NCBI GenBank assembly: GCA_004173185.1 | Contig: SEFZ01000003.1 | Coordinates: 62,001-126,000 of the forward strand | Direction of reading: 5' to 3' | Length of the DNA: 64,000 nucleotides | From: Sphingomonadales bacterium | Lineage (GTDB): Bacteria > Pseudomonadota > Alphaproteobacteria > Sphingomonadales > Sphingomonadaceae | Shown here: positions 25,738 through 34,097 of the stretch, in pieces | Position numbering within the stretch: the stretch's first letter is position 1 | Layout of the letters: every line of letters begins with the position of its first letter | Program-made: the position numbers and the translations under genes | The notes under the pieces: model-generated | What the model was told of the DNA's origin: nothing | The model's database searches: none | What the model saw: only the letters and a program-made list of their open reading frames with translations

Positions 25738-26051
25738 TCCCTGCTTCAACCCATCTCCTGCGCACCCGTCAATATATGAGCGCATTTCCAGGCATAAAAT
25801 TCAATGCCGAGAGGAAAACGCAGCCAATCTCAGTCGCGCGCGCAACGAAAATTCAAAGCTTCGGAACCGACACAAGGATCAGTGAGTATTCCCGCCGAGC
25901 TTCAAAACACAAAAGTTTGGACGCTTTCACCGGGCCGCGCTCTCGCGCGGTCCGGACTAGCTTCGGGATATGTCCCTCTTCAGGATTTGCGTCTTTAAGC
26001 AGACGGTCTTCAGTCGGCCAGCTTAAGCCGATTAGCAGGCCGAAAGTTTCC
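25738..26051. other. Intergenic region with a strong hairpin
   Basis: 314 bp without a supported gene; small open frames here are basic and low-complexity. It holds a GC-rich hairpin at 25930-25955 and, at the right, the 3' end of the ABC operon transcript. The promoter of the response regulator should lie near 25740-25800. Confidence 0.4.
25930..25955 (-). terminator. Candidate terminator of the TonB/ABC operon
   Basis: CCGGGCCGCG-N6-CGCGGTCCGG pairs over 9 of 10 positions (the tenth is G-T). It lies about 97 bp beyond the stop of the ABC ATPase gene on the minus strand. No T-run follows. Confidence 0.35.
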
Positions 26052-26756
26052 CTATCGACCCATCTCTTCCAGGTAGAGATTTTCGAGTTCTGCCGCGCTG
26101 ATGTCCTTCGCATCAATCATGCGCTGTAGGCGGCCTTCGCGCATCAGCCCGATGCGCGTGCCAACCTCGCGTGCGCGAAACAGGTCATGGGTGACCATGA
26201 GCACCGCTGCACCAGCGTCGCGTTGCCGGACGAGGAGCTCGTGGAACTCGGCGGAAGCTTGCGGGTCCAGCCCCGATGTGGGCTCGTCGAGCAGCAAGGC
26301 GCGGGCCTCCTTCGCGATCGCGAGCGCAAGGCCTACCTTCTGGCGCATGCCCTTCGAATAGCCTGCGGCACGGCGGTCGAACGCGGCCGGGGGCAGGCCA
26401 GCTGCGGTAAGGCATTCGCGCAGCCGAGGCGGCGAGCGATCCTCGATATCCGCCAGCGCGGCAAAATAATCGAGATTTTCGAACCCCGTGAGGTCACCGA
26501 AAAGCGAGATTTGTTCGGGGACATAGAGCAGCCGACGCTTGGTCCCGACCGGATCGGCCTGCACGTCGATGCCGTCGACGCGCGCGCTGCCCGAGGTCGG
26601 CGACAGAAAACCGAGAAACAGGTTGATTGTCGTTGTCTTGCCGGCACCATTGGCACCGAGCAGGCAGAGGATTTCGCCCGGTTCGACGCGCAGATCGAGC
26701 GTGTCGAGCGCCCGATGGGTTCCGAAATTCTTGGTGAGCGCGATAGCTTCGAGCAT
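26052..26756 (-). CDS. ABC transporter ATP-binding protein
   Basis: 234 residues. Walker A GANGAGKTT (about 33-41), Q-loop near PEQISLFG, ABC signature YSKGMRQK, Walker B ALLLDEPTSGLD, His switch VTHD. It resembles the ATPases of ABC-2-type exporters, including NosF-like ones. It follows the two DUF3526-type permease genes on the minus strand with 9 bp of spacing, so it powers that permease pair. Substrate unknown; linkage to a TonB receptor suggests metal, siderophore or peptide handling, which is inference. Confidence 0.9.
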   Translation of the reverse strand: MLEAIALTKNFGTHRALDTLDLRVEPGEILCLLGANGAGKTTTINLFLGFLSPTSGSARVDGIDVQADPVGTKRRLLYVPEQISLFGDLTGFENLDYFAALADIEDRSPPRLRECLTAAGLPPAAFDRRAAGYSKGMRQKVGLALAIAKEARALLLDEPTSGLDPQASAEFHELLVRQRDAGAAVLMVTHDLFRAREVGTRIGLMREGRLQRMIDAKDISAAELENLYLEEMGR

Positions 26757-26765
26757 TGATGATCC

Positions 26766-28163
26766 TTACAAGAGGTGCGCGGCGCCGCGTCGCAGCCGCC
26801 GGGCGGCCACGGCAAAGGCGAGCAGGGTGAAAAGTCCGAGGGCGATGAAGTTCAGAGCCTGCGCCGCGCTGCGTGGCGGCTCGGCGAAGGCGAAACGCGG
26901 CAGCGTGTCGCCGTCATAATCGGCGAGTGTCATCAGCCGCTCGCCGTCCATCCAGTCGAACGCCAGCGTTCGGGTCGTTCCGGCGAACGCGCGCGCCTGA
27001 TCCTGAAAGGCGAGCGCGCGGGACGCGTCGGTCCCGGCGATCCGGTCGAGCGCGTCCTGCACCACCACGGCCGGCGACACAAAACGAGCAGTATCGGCGA
27101 ATGCGCGGTGTCGCGAGGCTGCGGCAGCGTGATCTTGGTATAGCGGTGCGAGACGCGCATCGCGCTGCTGTATCTCGCGGCGGCTATGCCAGAGCGAGGC
27201 CGGATAGGCGCGATCGCCCTTTTCGGCAGCGGCAGCCTTGGCAGCATCGGCGTTGGCGGCGCGGATTTCGAGCCCTGCTGCACGCACCGCATTGTTACGG
27301 GCGATCACCGACGGCGCGGGCGCTGCGAGGTCGATCACGGCATCGGCGGAGGCGGGGATGAGCATGACGATCGTAAGCCACGCGGTGCCCGCGGCCAGCG
27401 CGGCCGTGGTCGAGGAGCGCGCGAACAGGTTGATCGCGGCGGTAAGGACGATCCAGAAGCTGCCATAGGCGAAGACGATAAGCGCAAACAGCGCGAGCCC
27501 GGCCGGATCGCGCGGATTGATAAAAAACAGGAGCGCGGTTGCGATTAGCGTCGTCGGCACCAGCAGCATCGCGCCGCGTGTCGCGGCGCGCGTCCAGATC
27601 AGCGTTCCGGGTTTGACCGGCTGCGCGAGTTGCAGTCTCGCGCTGCCATTCTCGACGTCGCGCGACCAGAAATCATAGGTGGCGGCAATCAGCAGCAGCG
27701 GCAGCAGGAAGACGATAACGAACGCGAGGTCGAAACGGCCGGCGCCGAGCACCGCCGGGTTTTCCAGTCCGGCCGAATGCGCTTCGATAATCGCATGGGG
27801 ATCGGCGAAGGGCGAAATACTAGCGGCGGGGGGATAGGTTTCCGTCTGGCCTGCCGACAGCGCCGCGAGGGGCGCGTTGGGAAGTCCGGCGCGGAAGGGC
27901 AGGGCGGTCGCAAAGATCAGGCCGAATCCCGGCGTTTCGCCCTTCGCGACCGTCGCGGCGAATTTTGCGCGGCGAAGCGCCATCGTCTCGTCGGCTTCTG
28001 CGACGATTTGCTCGACGGCCTGCGAGCGTTTCTGCGCCCACAGATCGCCTGCGAGCGCGGCATAGGCTGCAACGAGCGTGAAGATCAGCAGGAGCAGGGG
28101 CATCGCGCGGTCACGCAGCATGCGCGTCTGTTCGAAGCGCAAGAGGGCGGAGCGGGCGCTCAT
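26766..28163 (-). CDS. ABC-2-type permease (DUF3526-like), second subunit
   Basis: 465 residues from the ATG at 28163, which overlaps the stop of the preceding permease gene by 4 bp (the open frame reaches 28226). A first membrane segment near residues 20-40 (LLLLIFTLVAAYAALAG) is followed by a large periplasmic loop, then a cluster of hydrophobic segments (FVIVFLLPLLLIAATYDF and later) and a last one near the C-terminus. The layout matches DUF3526 ABC permeases, which usually occur in pairs as here. The long extracytoplasmic loop is typical of this group. Confidence 0.82.
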   Translation of the reverse strand: MSARSALLRFEQTRMLRDRAMPLLLLIFTLVAAYAALAGDLWAQKRSQAVEQIVAEADETMALRRAKFAATVAKGETPGFGLIFATALPFRAGLPNAPLAALSAGQTETYPPAASISPFADPHAIIEAHSAGLENPAVLGAGRFDLAFVIVFLLPLLLIAATYDFWSRDVENGSARLQLAQPVKPGTLIWTRAATRGAMLLVPTTLIATALLFFINPRDPAGLALFALIVFAYGSFWIVLTAAINLFARSSTTAALAAGTAWLTIVMLIPASADAVIDLAAPAPSVIARNNAVRAAGLEIRAANADAAKAAAAEKGDRAYPASLWHSRREIQQRDARLAPLYQDHAAAASRHRAFADTARFVSPAVVVQDALDRIAGTDASRALAFQDQARAFAGTTRTLAFDWMDGERLMTLADYDGDTLPRFAFAEPPRSAAQALNFIALGLFTLLAFAVAARRLRRGAAHLL

Positions 28164-29590
28164 GCCGCGAGCCTCCGGAGCCGCCGGCTCGCCGCGAGGG
28201 CGAGCAGCGAGGCGATGATCGCCCATACCGCGAGAAGCATCAGGTCGGCCCGGTGGCGCTGCAGCGTCTCGCCGAGCGGCACCGCACGCGGGACGAATTG
28301 CTGGTCGCGGGTGATCGCGCCGACGTCGGCCAGATAAGGGTTGTCCGGATCCTTGCGGTTGTGGATGATGTCGCGGTTCAGCTTCTGGACCAGCGCGTAA
28401 CGATAGGCGTCGGCCTGTTCGAGGAAGCGGCGGTGCGCGTGTTGGTCGCTTTGGGCGAGGCCGGCGGACAGGGGACGCAAAGCTTGCAGAGGCGAAAGCA
28501 GCGCGAATCCGCGCTGAACGCCAGCTTGTCGGTCATAGCCGTCGTACAGCTCTGCCCCGTAGCGGCGATAGATGGCGGTCGATAGCGCTTCGCCGTGGAA
28601 CAGCGAAATCCCGCCAAAATCGACGGCCAAATCCTCGATCTTGGTGACGCCATAGCGGCGCATCGTGTCTTCGCGCAGCCGGGCAAGGCGGGCATCCTGT
28701 GGATCGTGACCGGACGGACCCTCGAGCACCTCTTTGGTGACCGCAGCTTCGAGGACGGGACCGGAAAGAGTCGGCGCCGCCGCCTCGGCGACAGCGGGAG
28801 CAATGCGCGGCACGAGCAGGACCGCCGCCGCCCAGAAGGCGAGCAGCAGGACGAGCGACGTGCGCGCCGATCCGAAGGCAGCGGAAACCGCGAGGGTCAG
28901 CGCCGCAAAGGCCCAGAGATAGAGCGCATAACCCAGCATCATCCAGAGCAGGGCGCCGATGGCGTCTGCGCCGCCGCCGGTCAGGAGAAGCCCGGCTGCC
29001 GCCAGAAGCGCTAGCGCCGCCAGCGGTAGTAGCATGGCACCGGCGAGCCCCGCGAGGCGTCCCGCCATCAGCAGCGCGGGCGAGACGCCCGACGACAATT
29101 CCTGACGAAGGATCGTTCGCGCACCGTCCCCCGAAAAGGTCGCGAAACCCGCGAGGATGATCAGGAGTGGCGCGAGCATCTGCAGCATCGCCGCCGGGGT
29201 CAGGCCGCCGAACCGGTCAATTGCACTGCCGCCGTCAATCGCGCGGTCGCGCGCGGGGTTCTGGGCGTGCGCTTCGAGCCGTAGCGCGGTGCCCAGCTCG
29301 GGAAGCAGCCCCGGGTCGAGCACCGCGAGCGGCGTGACAGGCTTGTAGACGTCGCGGCCGAAATGCGCTGCGCCGTGCGGATTGGCGGCGCCCTGCATCT
29401 CCCATACGCGCGCTTCTTCGCTCGTCGCGGCGGCGTGTTCGGCCGTGGCCGAGGCGTGCATCGCAGCGCCGCCGAGCCCGGCGGTCAGCAGCGCGAGCAG
29501 CAGGGCGAGGCCAAGGATCGTCAGGCGGCGATCGCGCACCAGCAGGCGCCAGTGCTGTCGCGCGATGACCGGCAGCAGCGCCCTTGCCAT
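28160..29590 (-). CDS. ABC-2-type permease (DUF3526-like), first subunit
   Basis: 476 residues. N-terminal membrane segment (LTILGLALLLALLTAGLG) near 25-42, a large periplasmic loop (about 43-170), then several hydrophobic helices (MLAPLLIILAGFATFS, GAMLLPLAALALLAAAGLLL), a second soluble stretch, and a C-terminal helix. Paralogous in layout to the permease gene at 26766-28163. Its start codon overlaps the last base of the TonB receptor gene, so the receptor, both permeases and the ATPase are read as one coupled operon. Confidence 0.82.
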   Translation of the reverse strand: MARALLPVIARQHWRLLVRDRRLTILGLALLLALLTAGLGGAAMHASATAEHAAATSEEARVWEMQGAANPHGAAHFGRDVYKPVTPLAVLDPGLLPELGTALRLEAHAQNPARDRAIDGGSAIDRFGGLTPAAMLQMLAPLLIILAGFATFSGDGARTILRQELSSGVSPALLMAGRLAGLAGAMLLPLAALALLAAAGLLLTGGGADAIGALLWMMLGYALYLWAFAALTLAVSAAFGSARTSLVLLLAFWAAAVLLVPRIAPAVAEAAAPTLSGPVLEAAVTKEVLEGPSGHDPQDARLARLREDTMRRYGVTKIEDLAVDFGGISLFHGEALSTAIYRRYGAELYDGYDRQAGVQRGFALLSPLQALRPLSAGLAQSDQHAHRRFLEQADAYRYALVQKLNRDIIHNRKDPDNPYLADVGAITRDQQFVPRAVPLGETLQRHRADLMLLAVWAIIASLLALAASRRLRRLAA

Positions 29591-31707
29591 CAGTAATTCG
29601 CCCGCAAGGTCACGAGAAAGTTCCGTGGCTCGCCATAGAAGTTGTACGTGTTGATCGAGCCGACGCGCTGATAATAGGCTTTGTCGAACAGGTTGTTGAC
29701 GCTGACGAAGGCGCGCAGATTTGCATCGACCCGCCAGCCGACTTGGGCGCCGACGATCGCAAACGCGTCCTGTTGGCGCACGCCCGCCACGCCCCCGGCA
29801 ATGACGCGGCTCTGTCCGTTCATGCTGACCGACGCGAAAACTCCCCCCAGCGCCACCGGTTCGTATCGCGCATAGAATTTATACTGGTGGCGCGGAGTGT
29901 TGAGATCAAACACGTCGCCGGTCTGCGCTGCGGTCCCGACCTCAAATTCGGTCTTCACATTGGTGTAGCTTGCAACAAGGTCGAGGCCGGGAACCGGGCG
30001 CCCGGTCACCTCGAATTCGAAGCCCTTGATGCTAACCTCGCCCGCCTGGACGAAGAAACCGGGATTTGCGGTGTCGGCAAGCGCGCGGTTCTGGTCCTTG
30101 CTCCGGAACACCGCGGCGCTGGCGTTGAGTTGGTCGTCGAAGAACCGGCCTTTGACTCCGGCTTCATATTGCGCGCCGACGCGCGGATTGAGCACCGCGC
30201 CATCGGCGCGCAGCGCGGTCTGCGGATTGAAGATATCCGAATAGCTTCCGTAGAGGGTGATGTTGTCGGTGAGATGCAGCACCGCGCCGAGGCTTGGGGT
30301 GAATTGCCCGCGTTCGCGCGCGCCGGTGGTGAAATTGGTGGGCGCCGAAGGCGGGATGCCGCGCGTTTTGTTGGTATAGTCGCTGATCCGTCCACCGGCG
30401 ACAATCGTCAGGCCTTCGAACGGACGCAGCCGCAGCTGCGCGTGAAAGCCGCCTTGCTGCAGGTTGGTTTCGCTGCCCGAGGTGAAGATATTGGGCGCGA
30501 TCGGAATCGCGTCGACATTGAAGATCGAATAGCGGCCGACCGAGGTCTGCGTGCGCTGGAGGAAGGACGATGTCCTTTTGTCCCAACTGTAACCGATCGC
30601 GAGCTCATGCTCGCGCCCGAACAGCATGAAGGAACCAGCAGCATAGGCATCGACCGCCGTCTTGCCATTCTCACCGCGCGCGCGCCGGTTCACATATTCG
30701 GCCGTGAGCGTCACCGGATCGACGCCGGTGCCGGGACGAATGAAAGCGTCTTCCCAGGCGCGCGGGATATCGCGATGCAGTGCCCGGACGACGACCTGCC
30801 AGTTACCGATGCCCTGCTTCACTTCGCCCGCATATTCGGTGGTCGTCTCGGTGAACCGATTCCAGCTCGGAAGATGCTGGAAGCTGCGCGGGAAATTCAG
30901 GAACTGCTGGTTGGTGAAGGCCGGTTGGCCGTTCATTGGCGTATCGGCCTTGGTATCCTGATAGCTCAACGACGCGCCGATCGTCGTCGTCGGAGTCAGA
31001 TCATAATCGAGCGCGGCATAGGAGGTGAGCTTGCGCGTATGCGACTTTGCCTGGAAGAAATCGCGATCATGGAGCGCCGCTACCGCGCGGACGCGCAGGC
31101 GGCCCGCGTCATCGACGGGGCCGCCGACATCGAATTCGCCGCGATAACTGCTCCACGAGCCCGCAGACAATGCGGCGGATGCCGCGAATTTGTCCTGCCC
31201 GCGCTTGCGGATCAGATTGATTGTCCCGCCCGGCGAACCCGATCCGCGAAATAAGCCAGTGGGGCCGCGCTGCACTTCCAGCCGCTCGTAGATCACGAGA
31301 TCGAACTCGGGGATGCCCGAGGAAAAGGTCGAAGGAATACCGTCATAGGCATAGTCGAGCACGAAACCGCGGGCGCGATAGTCGGGATTGGTGCCGTCGA
31401 ACGGCATGACGGTGACGCCCGCGACGGTCTGCACTGCTTCGCCGATAGTGAAGAGATTGCGGTCTTCGATCTGCTGACGGGTGACGACGCTGACCGATTG
31501 GGGGATTTCCAATATATCCGCCGGCGTCTTGCCCGCTACGGCGGCCTTTTGGGGCGCATAGCTGTCGTCCTGCGCGATGCCGGTGACGACGATGTCGGTT
31601 CGGCGCCCGCGTTCCTCGTCCTCCTCATCGACTTCGGCGAGAGCAGGCAAAGCCCAAACAGAAAAGCCGAGCATCAGCCCGGCGCGAAGCGTCGACGAAA
31701 AAATCAC
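29590..31707 (-). CDS. TonB-dependent siderophore-type receptor
   Basis: 705 residues. Signal peptide to about residue 24 (ALPALAE), then the siderophore-receptor plug (about 60-165: TPADILEIPQSVSVVTRQQIED, YERLEVQRGPTGLFRGSGSPGGTINLIRKR), then a 22-strand-type barrel ending in a terminal aromatic-containing strand. The PQSVSVVT and RGPTGLFRGSGSPGG motifs are typical of Fe-siderophore receptors. It is the first gene of a minus-strand operon with two ABC permeases and an ATPase, and divergent from an exported superoxide dismutase. Iron-responsive control is plausible. Confidence 0.92.
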   Translation of the reverse strand: MIFSSTLRAGLMLGFSVWALPALAEVDEEDEERGRRTDIVVTGIAQDDSYAPQKAAVAGKTPADILEIPQSVSVVTRQQIEDRNLFTIGEAVQTVAGVTVMPFDGTNPDYRARGFVLDYAYDGIPSTFSSGIPEFDLVIYERLEVQRGPTGLFRGSGSPGGTINLIRKRGQDKFAASAALSAGSWSSYRGEFDVGGPVDDAGRLRVRAVAALHDRDFFQAKSHTRKLTSYAALDYDLTPTTTIGASLSYQDTKADTPMNGQPAFTNQQFLNFPRSFQHLPSWNRFTETTTEYAGEVKQGIGNWQVVVRALHRDIPRAWEDAFIRPGTGVDPVTLTAEYVNRRARGENGKTAVDAYAAGSFMLFGREHELAIGYSWDKRTSSFLQRTQTSVGRYSIFNVDAIPIAPNIFTSGSETNLQQGGFHAQLRLRPFEGLTIVAGGRISDYTNKTRGIPPSAPTNFTTGARERGQFTPSLGAVLHLTDNITLYGSYSDIFNPQTALRADGAVLNPRVGAQYEAGVKGRFFDDQLNASAAVFRSKDQNRALADTANPGFFVQAGEVSIKGFEFEVTGRPVPGLDLVASYTNVKTEFEVGTAAQTGDVFDLNTPRHQYKFYARYEPVALGGVFASVSMNGQSRVIAGGVAGVRQQDAFAIVGAQVGWRVDANLRAFVSVNNLFDKAYYQRVGSINTYNFYGEPRNFLVTLRANY

Positions 31708-31724
31708 ATGGCCCCCTAGATTGC

Positions 31725-31741
31725 ATGATACGCTATATCAT
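31725..31741. promoter_or_regulatory. Candidate operator between TonB receptor and superoxide dismutase genes
   Basis: The dyad ATGATA-CGCTA-TATCAT sits 17 bp upstream of the receptor start and about 100 bp upstream of the dismutase start. Its AT-rich symmetry and position are what an iron- or metal-responsive repressor (Fur, Irr or RirA class) site would show, but it does not match a consensus I can name. Confidence 0.35.
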
Positions 31742-31838
31742 CTCTATAAGCGATGATCTCGCGGGTGCAAGCCGCTATTGCCGCCGAGGGCAGCAGAGTC
31801 GGATGTCCTCGCCCAACGGCGCGGGAAACGGAGAGTAT

Positions 31839-32564
31839 ATGATGAGATCAATTATGGCTGCCGCTATTTCGCTACTACTGACGTCATCGCCGCAGCTCGC
31901 GCACGCCGCTGCATCCGCTCCCACCGCTAACCCGGCAAGGGCGGGTTTCGTGCTCGAGTCGCTTCCTTACACCGCCAATGCGCTCGAACCCGCGATTGAT
32001 GCGCAAACGATGACCATCCATCATGGCAAACATCATCAGGCCTATGTCGATAATCTCAACAAGGCGGTCGCGGTCGATCCTACGCTGGCGGATCAGACGC
32101 TCGGGGAGCTGGTTGCCAAGGCGGGGTCGCTGCCTGCGGCGGTGCGCAACAATGCGGGCGGACATTGGAATCACAATTTCTTCTGGCGGACGATGGCGCC
32201 GCCAGCGGAGGTGGGCACGCCGTCGCCTGCTTTGCTGGCAGCGATCGAGGCAAGCTTTGGTTCGCTCGATCAATTCAAGGCGGCGTTTAGGGACAGCGGG
32301 ACGAAGCGCTTCGGCTCGGGCTGGGTGTGGCTGATCGTTGGCGGAGACGGCAAGCTTGCGATCGCCTCGACCCCCAATCAGGATAATCCGCTGATGGACG
32401 TAGCCGAGGTCAGGGGTGTGCCGATCCTCGGCAATGATGTCTGGGAACATGCCTATTATCTCCAGTATCAGAACCGGCGCGGCGATTATCTCGATGGCTG
32501 GTGGCAGGTCGTGAACTGGGCCGAAGTCTCGCGGCGCTATGCCGCAGCGGCGGCGCGTCGCTGA
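31839..32564 (+). CDS. Exported Fe/Mn superoxide dismutase
   Basis: 241 residues from the ATG at 31839 (ATGATG, with GGAGA upstream; the frame reaches 31725). The signal peptide ends AHAAA near residue 25, unusual for a family that is mostly cytoplasmic, so the enzyme should act in the periplasm. Metal ligands are present: His61 in IHHGKHH, the second His in NAGGHWNH, and Asp/His in DVWEHAYY. GGHWNH and NQDNPLM are more Mn-like than Fe-like; a cambialistic enzyme is possible. Divergent from an iron-uptake-type receptor, so oxidative or iron stress control is likely. Confidence 0.92.
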   Translation: MMRSIMAAAISLLLTSSPQLAHAAASAPTANPARAGFVLESLPYTANALEPAIDAQTMTIHHGKHHQAYVDNLNKAVAVDPTLADQTLGELVAKAGSLPAAVRNNAGGHWNHNFFWRTMAPPAEVGTPSPALLAAIEASFGSLDQFKAAFRDSGTKRFGSGWVWLIVGGDGKLAIASTPNQDNPLMDVAEVRGVPILGNDVWEHAYYLQYQNRRGDYLDGWWQVVNWAEVSRRYAAAAARR

Positions 32565-32565
32565 T

Positions 32566-32871
32566 ATGACCCAGCAACCGATCCAGACCACCGCCTATTG
32601 GGACCAGGCCGCGGACGGTTACATCGCGGGTGCGGAGCCATTCACCGGCCTGTTCTGCCGCGACGCGGTGGCGCTGGCCGATGTCCTTGTGGTAATGACG
32701 CTGCTCGATATCGCGACGGGGCCTGGCGCGCTGGCCGTCGCGGCTGCCGAGGTCGGCGCGCGTGTCACCGCGATCGATTTTTCGCAGACGATGCTAGAAC
32801 GGGTAACTGCGCGATCGGATGACCCCGCTGCCCGGGGGCGGCGCTGTCGTGGTTGCTCGTCTCGCGGTTGA
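32566..32871 (+). pseudogene. Truncated SAM-dependent methyltransferase
   Basis: The ATG at 32566 overlaps the end of the dismutase gene. The first 90 or so residues read as a class I methyltransferase N-terminus: AYWDQAADGYIAGAEPF and the SAM-binding LLDIATGPGALAVAAAEVGARVTAIDFSQTML. After VTARSD the sequence turns into Arg/Cys-rich text and stops, at about 100 residues where about 250 are normal. No continuation of the fold was found in the following 450 bp in any frame. I call it a 3'-truncated gene. Confidence 0.7.
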
Positions 32872-33330
32872 TGCGTTTCGGCAGCCGAACTGCGTCGTTA
32901 AGCCTCCCAGCGAGGATCGGCTAACGCTGGTCATGGTGCCGCGCGGTGACGATCTGGCAGTTGTCCATGGCGCTAATGTTGCGCCTCGTCCCAGAGGCGC
33001 GGCAGCATGATCCGGTGCTCAGAAAGCTATAGACGCCGAAGGATTGCCGACACTGCGCGTGATGAAAGGTGCGTGTCTGCATTTGCATGATCGCGACCGA
33101 AGCTGCCAGTCACACCTAACGGCCAAACCGAGAATTGACGAGCCTTCACCCGCATTGGTCTCCCACTTGCGGTCGCCGGACGACAATCCCTGCCCAGACT
33201 GGACACGAAGATTTTCGCGTGGCAGCCCATCTTGAGCAAAACCCAAACGGGCACCGGTAGCGGCTTGCTGGGCCCATTATATTCCGATACTTAGAGCGAG
33301 TCGCATTTGCGGCTCTTCGGGGGAAGACGG
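32872..33330. other. Gene-poor stretch after the truncated methyltransferase
   Basis: About 459 bp. Short open frames on both strands look random in composition and have no recognisable motif. The right edge should contain the promoter of the 33331 gene. It may be scar DNA left by the event that removed the end of the methyltransferase gene. Confidence 0.4.
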
Positions 33331-34056
33331 GTGGGGAAATCGACGCTTGAAGCGCGTCTAGTTTTCGTTAAATTGTTGTTCGCTGGCGCTTTAATGCTGC
33401 TGGATACAACCGCTTGGGCGCAAACCCGTATTGCGCCCCGTTCCTTTTCCGAAGATCTAAGAACATCGGTTCCCCACGCAGGCAGTCGCGCACTTGGCAT
33501 TATTGCCGACGGCAAATCCGTGACAAGTTTCGGGTCGGTCTTTGTGCGCGTTCGCGGCCCGCTACGCGGCAACATCTGCGTATCGGTCAACAGCATCGAT
33601 GGACTCTATGTCGCCTCGGCGACCTATGCGGTCGATAGCAAGCCGGGGCTCGTGACCATGGCGTTCCCGACGCAGAAGCTGGGATCGAGCGCGAAATATC
33701 GCGATACCGATCTGGTCATCGGGGTCCGCGTCGGCGCCTGTGGCGACGCGCGGCAACCCTTCATGATTGGAACTTGGCAGCCCCCTGCGCAGGTTAGCCG
33801 GATCGGCTTTGCCGTGAACGCGGGTGCTGGAGCGAGAGCATTTACCATCGAACCGGGCATCGGCCGCGTCGATTGCGATCCCGCTTCGCGACTACGCTCG
33901 TCGAGCGACAATGCCACGATGACGCATGTGTGCTGGGCGAGCGCCGAAAAGCTGGCGAACAGCGCATTGCTCAAGATCTTCCGCGAAACGCCGGCAGGGC
34001 GCAGCGAGATTGTCTTTCCACTGCAGGGCGGCAGCCCGGCGCCGAAGCCGCGCTGA
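33331..34056 (+). CDS. Exported protein of unknown function, first gene of protease locus
   Basis: 241 residues from a GTG at 33331; a TTG at 33307 is the longer alternative. A signal peptide ends near residue 31 (LMLLDTTAWAQT), so the product is periplasmic or secreted. The mature part is beta-rich with four Cys (GNICVS, VGACGD, VDCDPAS, THVCWA), suggesting two disulfides. No family recognised. The next gene starts 41 bp downstream in the same direction, and a serine protease gene follows that, so it may be an inhibitor, chaperone or substrate of the protease. That is inference from order only. Confidence 0.6.
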   Translation: MGKSTLEARLVFVKLLFAGALMLLDTTAWAQTRIAPRSFSEDLRTSVPHAGSRALGIIADGKSVTSFGSVFVRVRGPLRGNICVSVNSIDGLYVASATYAVDSKPGLVTMAFPTQKLGSSAKYRDTDLVIGVRVGACGDARQPFMIGTWQPPAQVSRIGFAVNAGAGARAFTIEPGIGRVDCDPASRLRSSSDNATMTHVCWASAEKLANSALLKIFRETPAGRSEIVFPLQGGSPAPKPR

Positions 34057-34097
34057 TACAAGTGCACAAGGACCGCGCTCCAAAGGAGCCCGAGGCA

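Noticed and set aside
29584..31254. 556-codon open frame antisense to the siderophore-type receptor
   Set aside because: Shadow frame; composition follows the complementary strand and it lacks any motif.
33019..33254. Overlapping short minus-strand frames
   Set aside because: Two frames over the same bases with random composition and no start signal.
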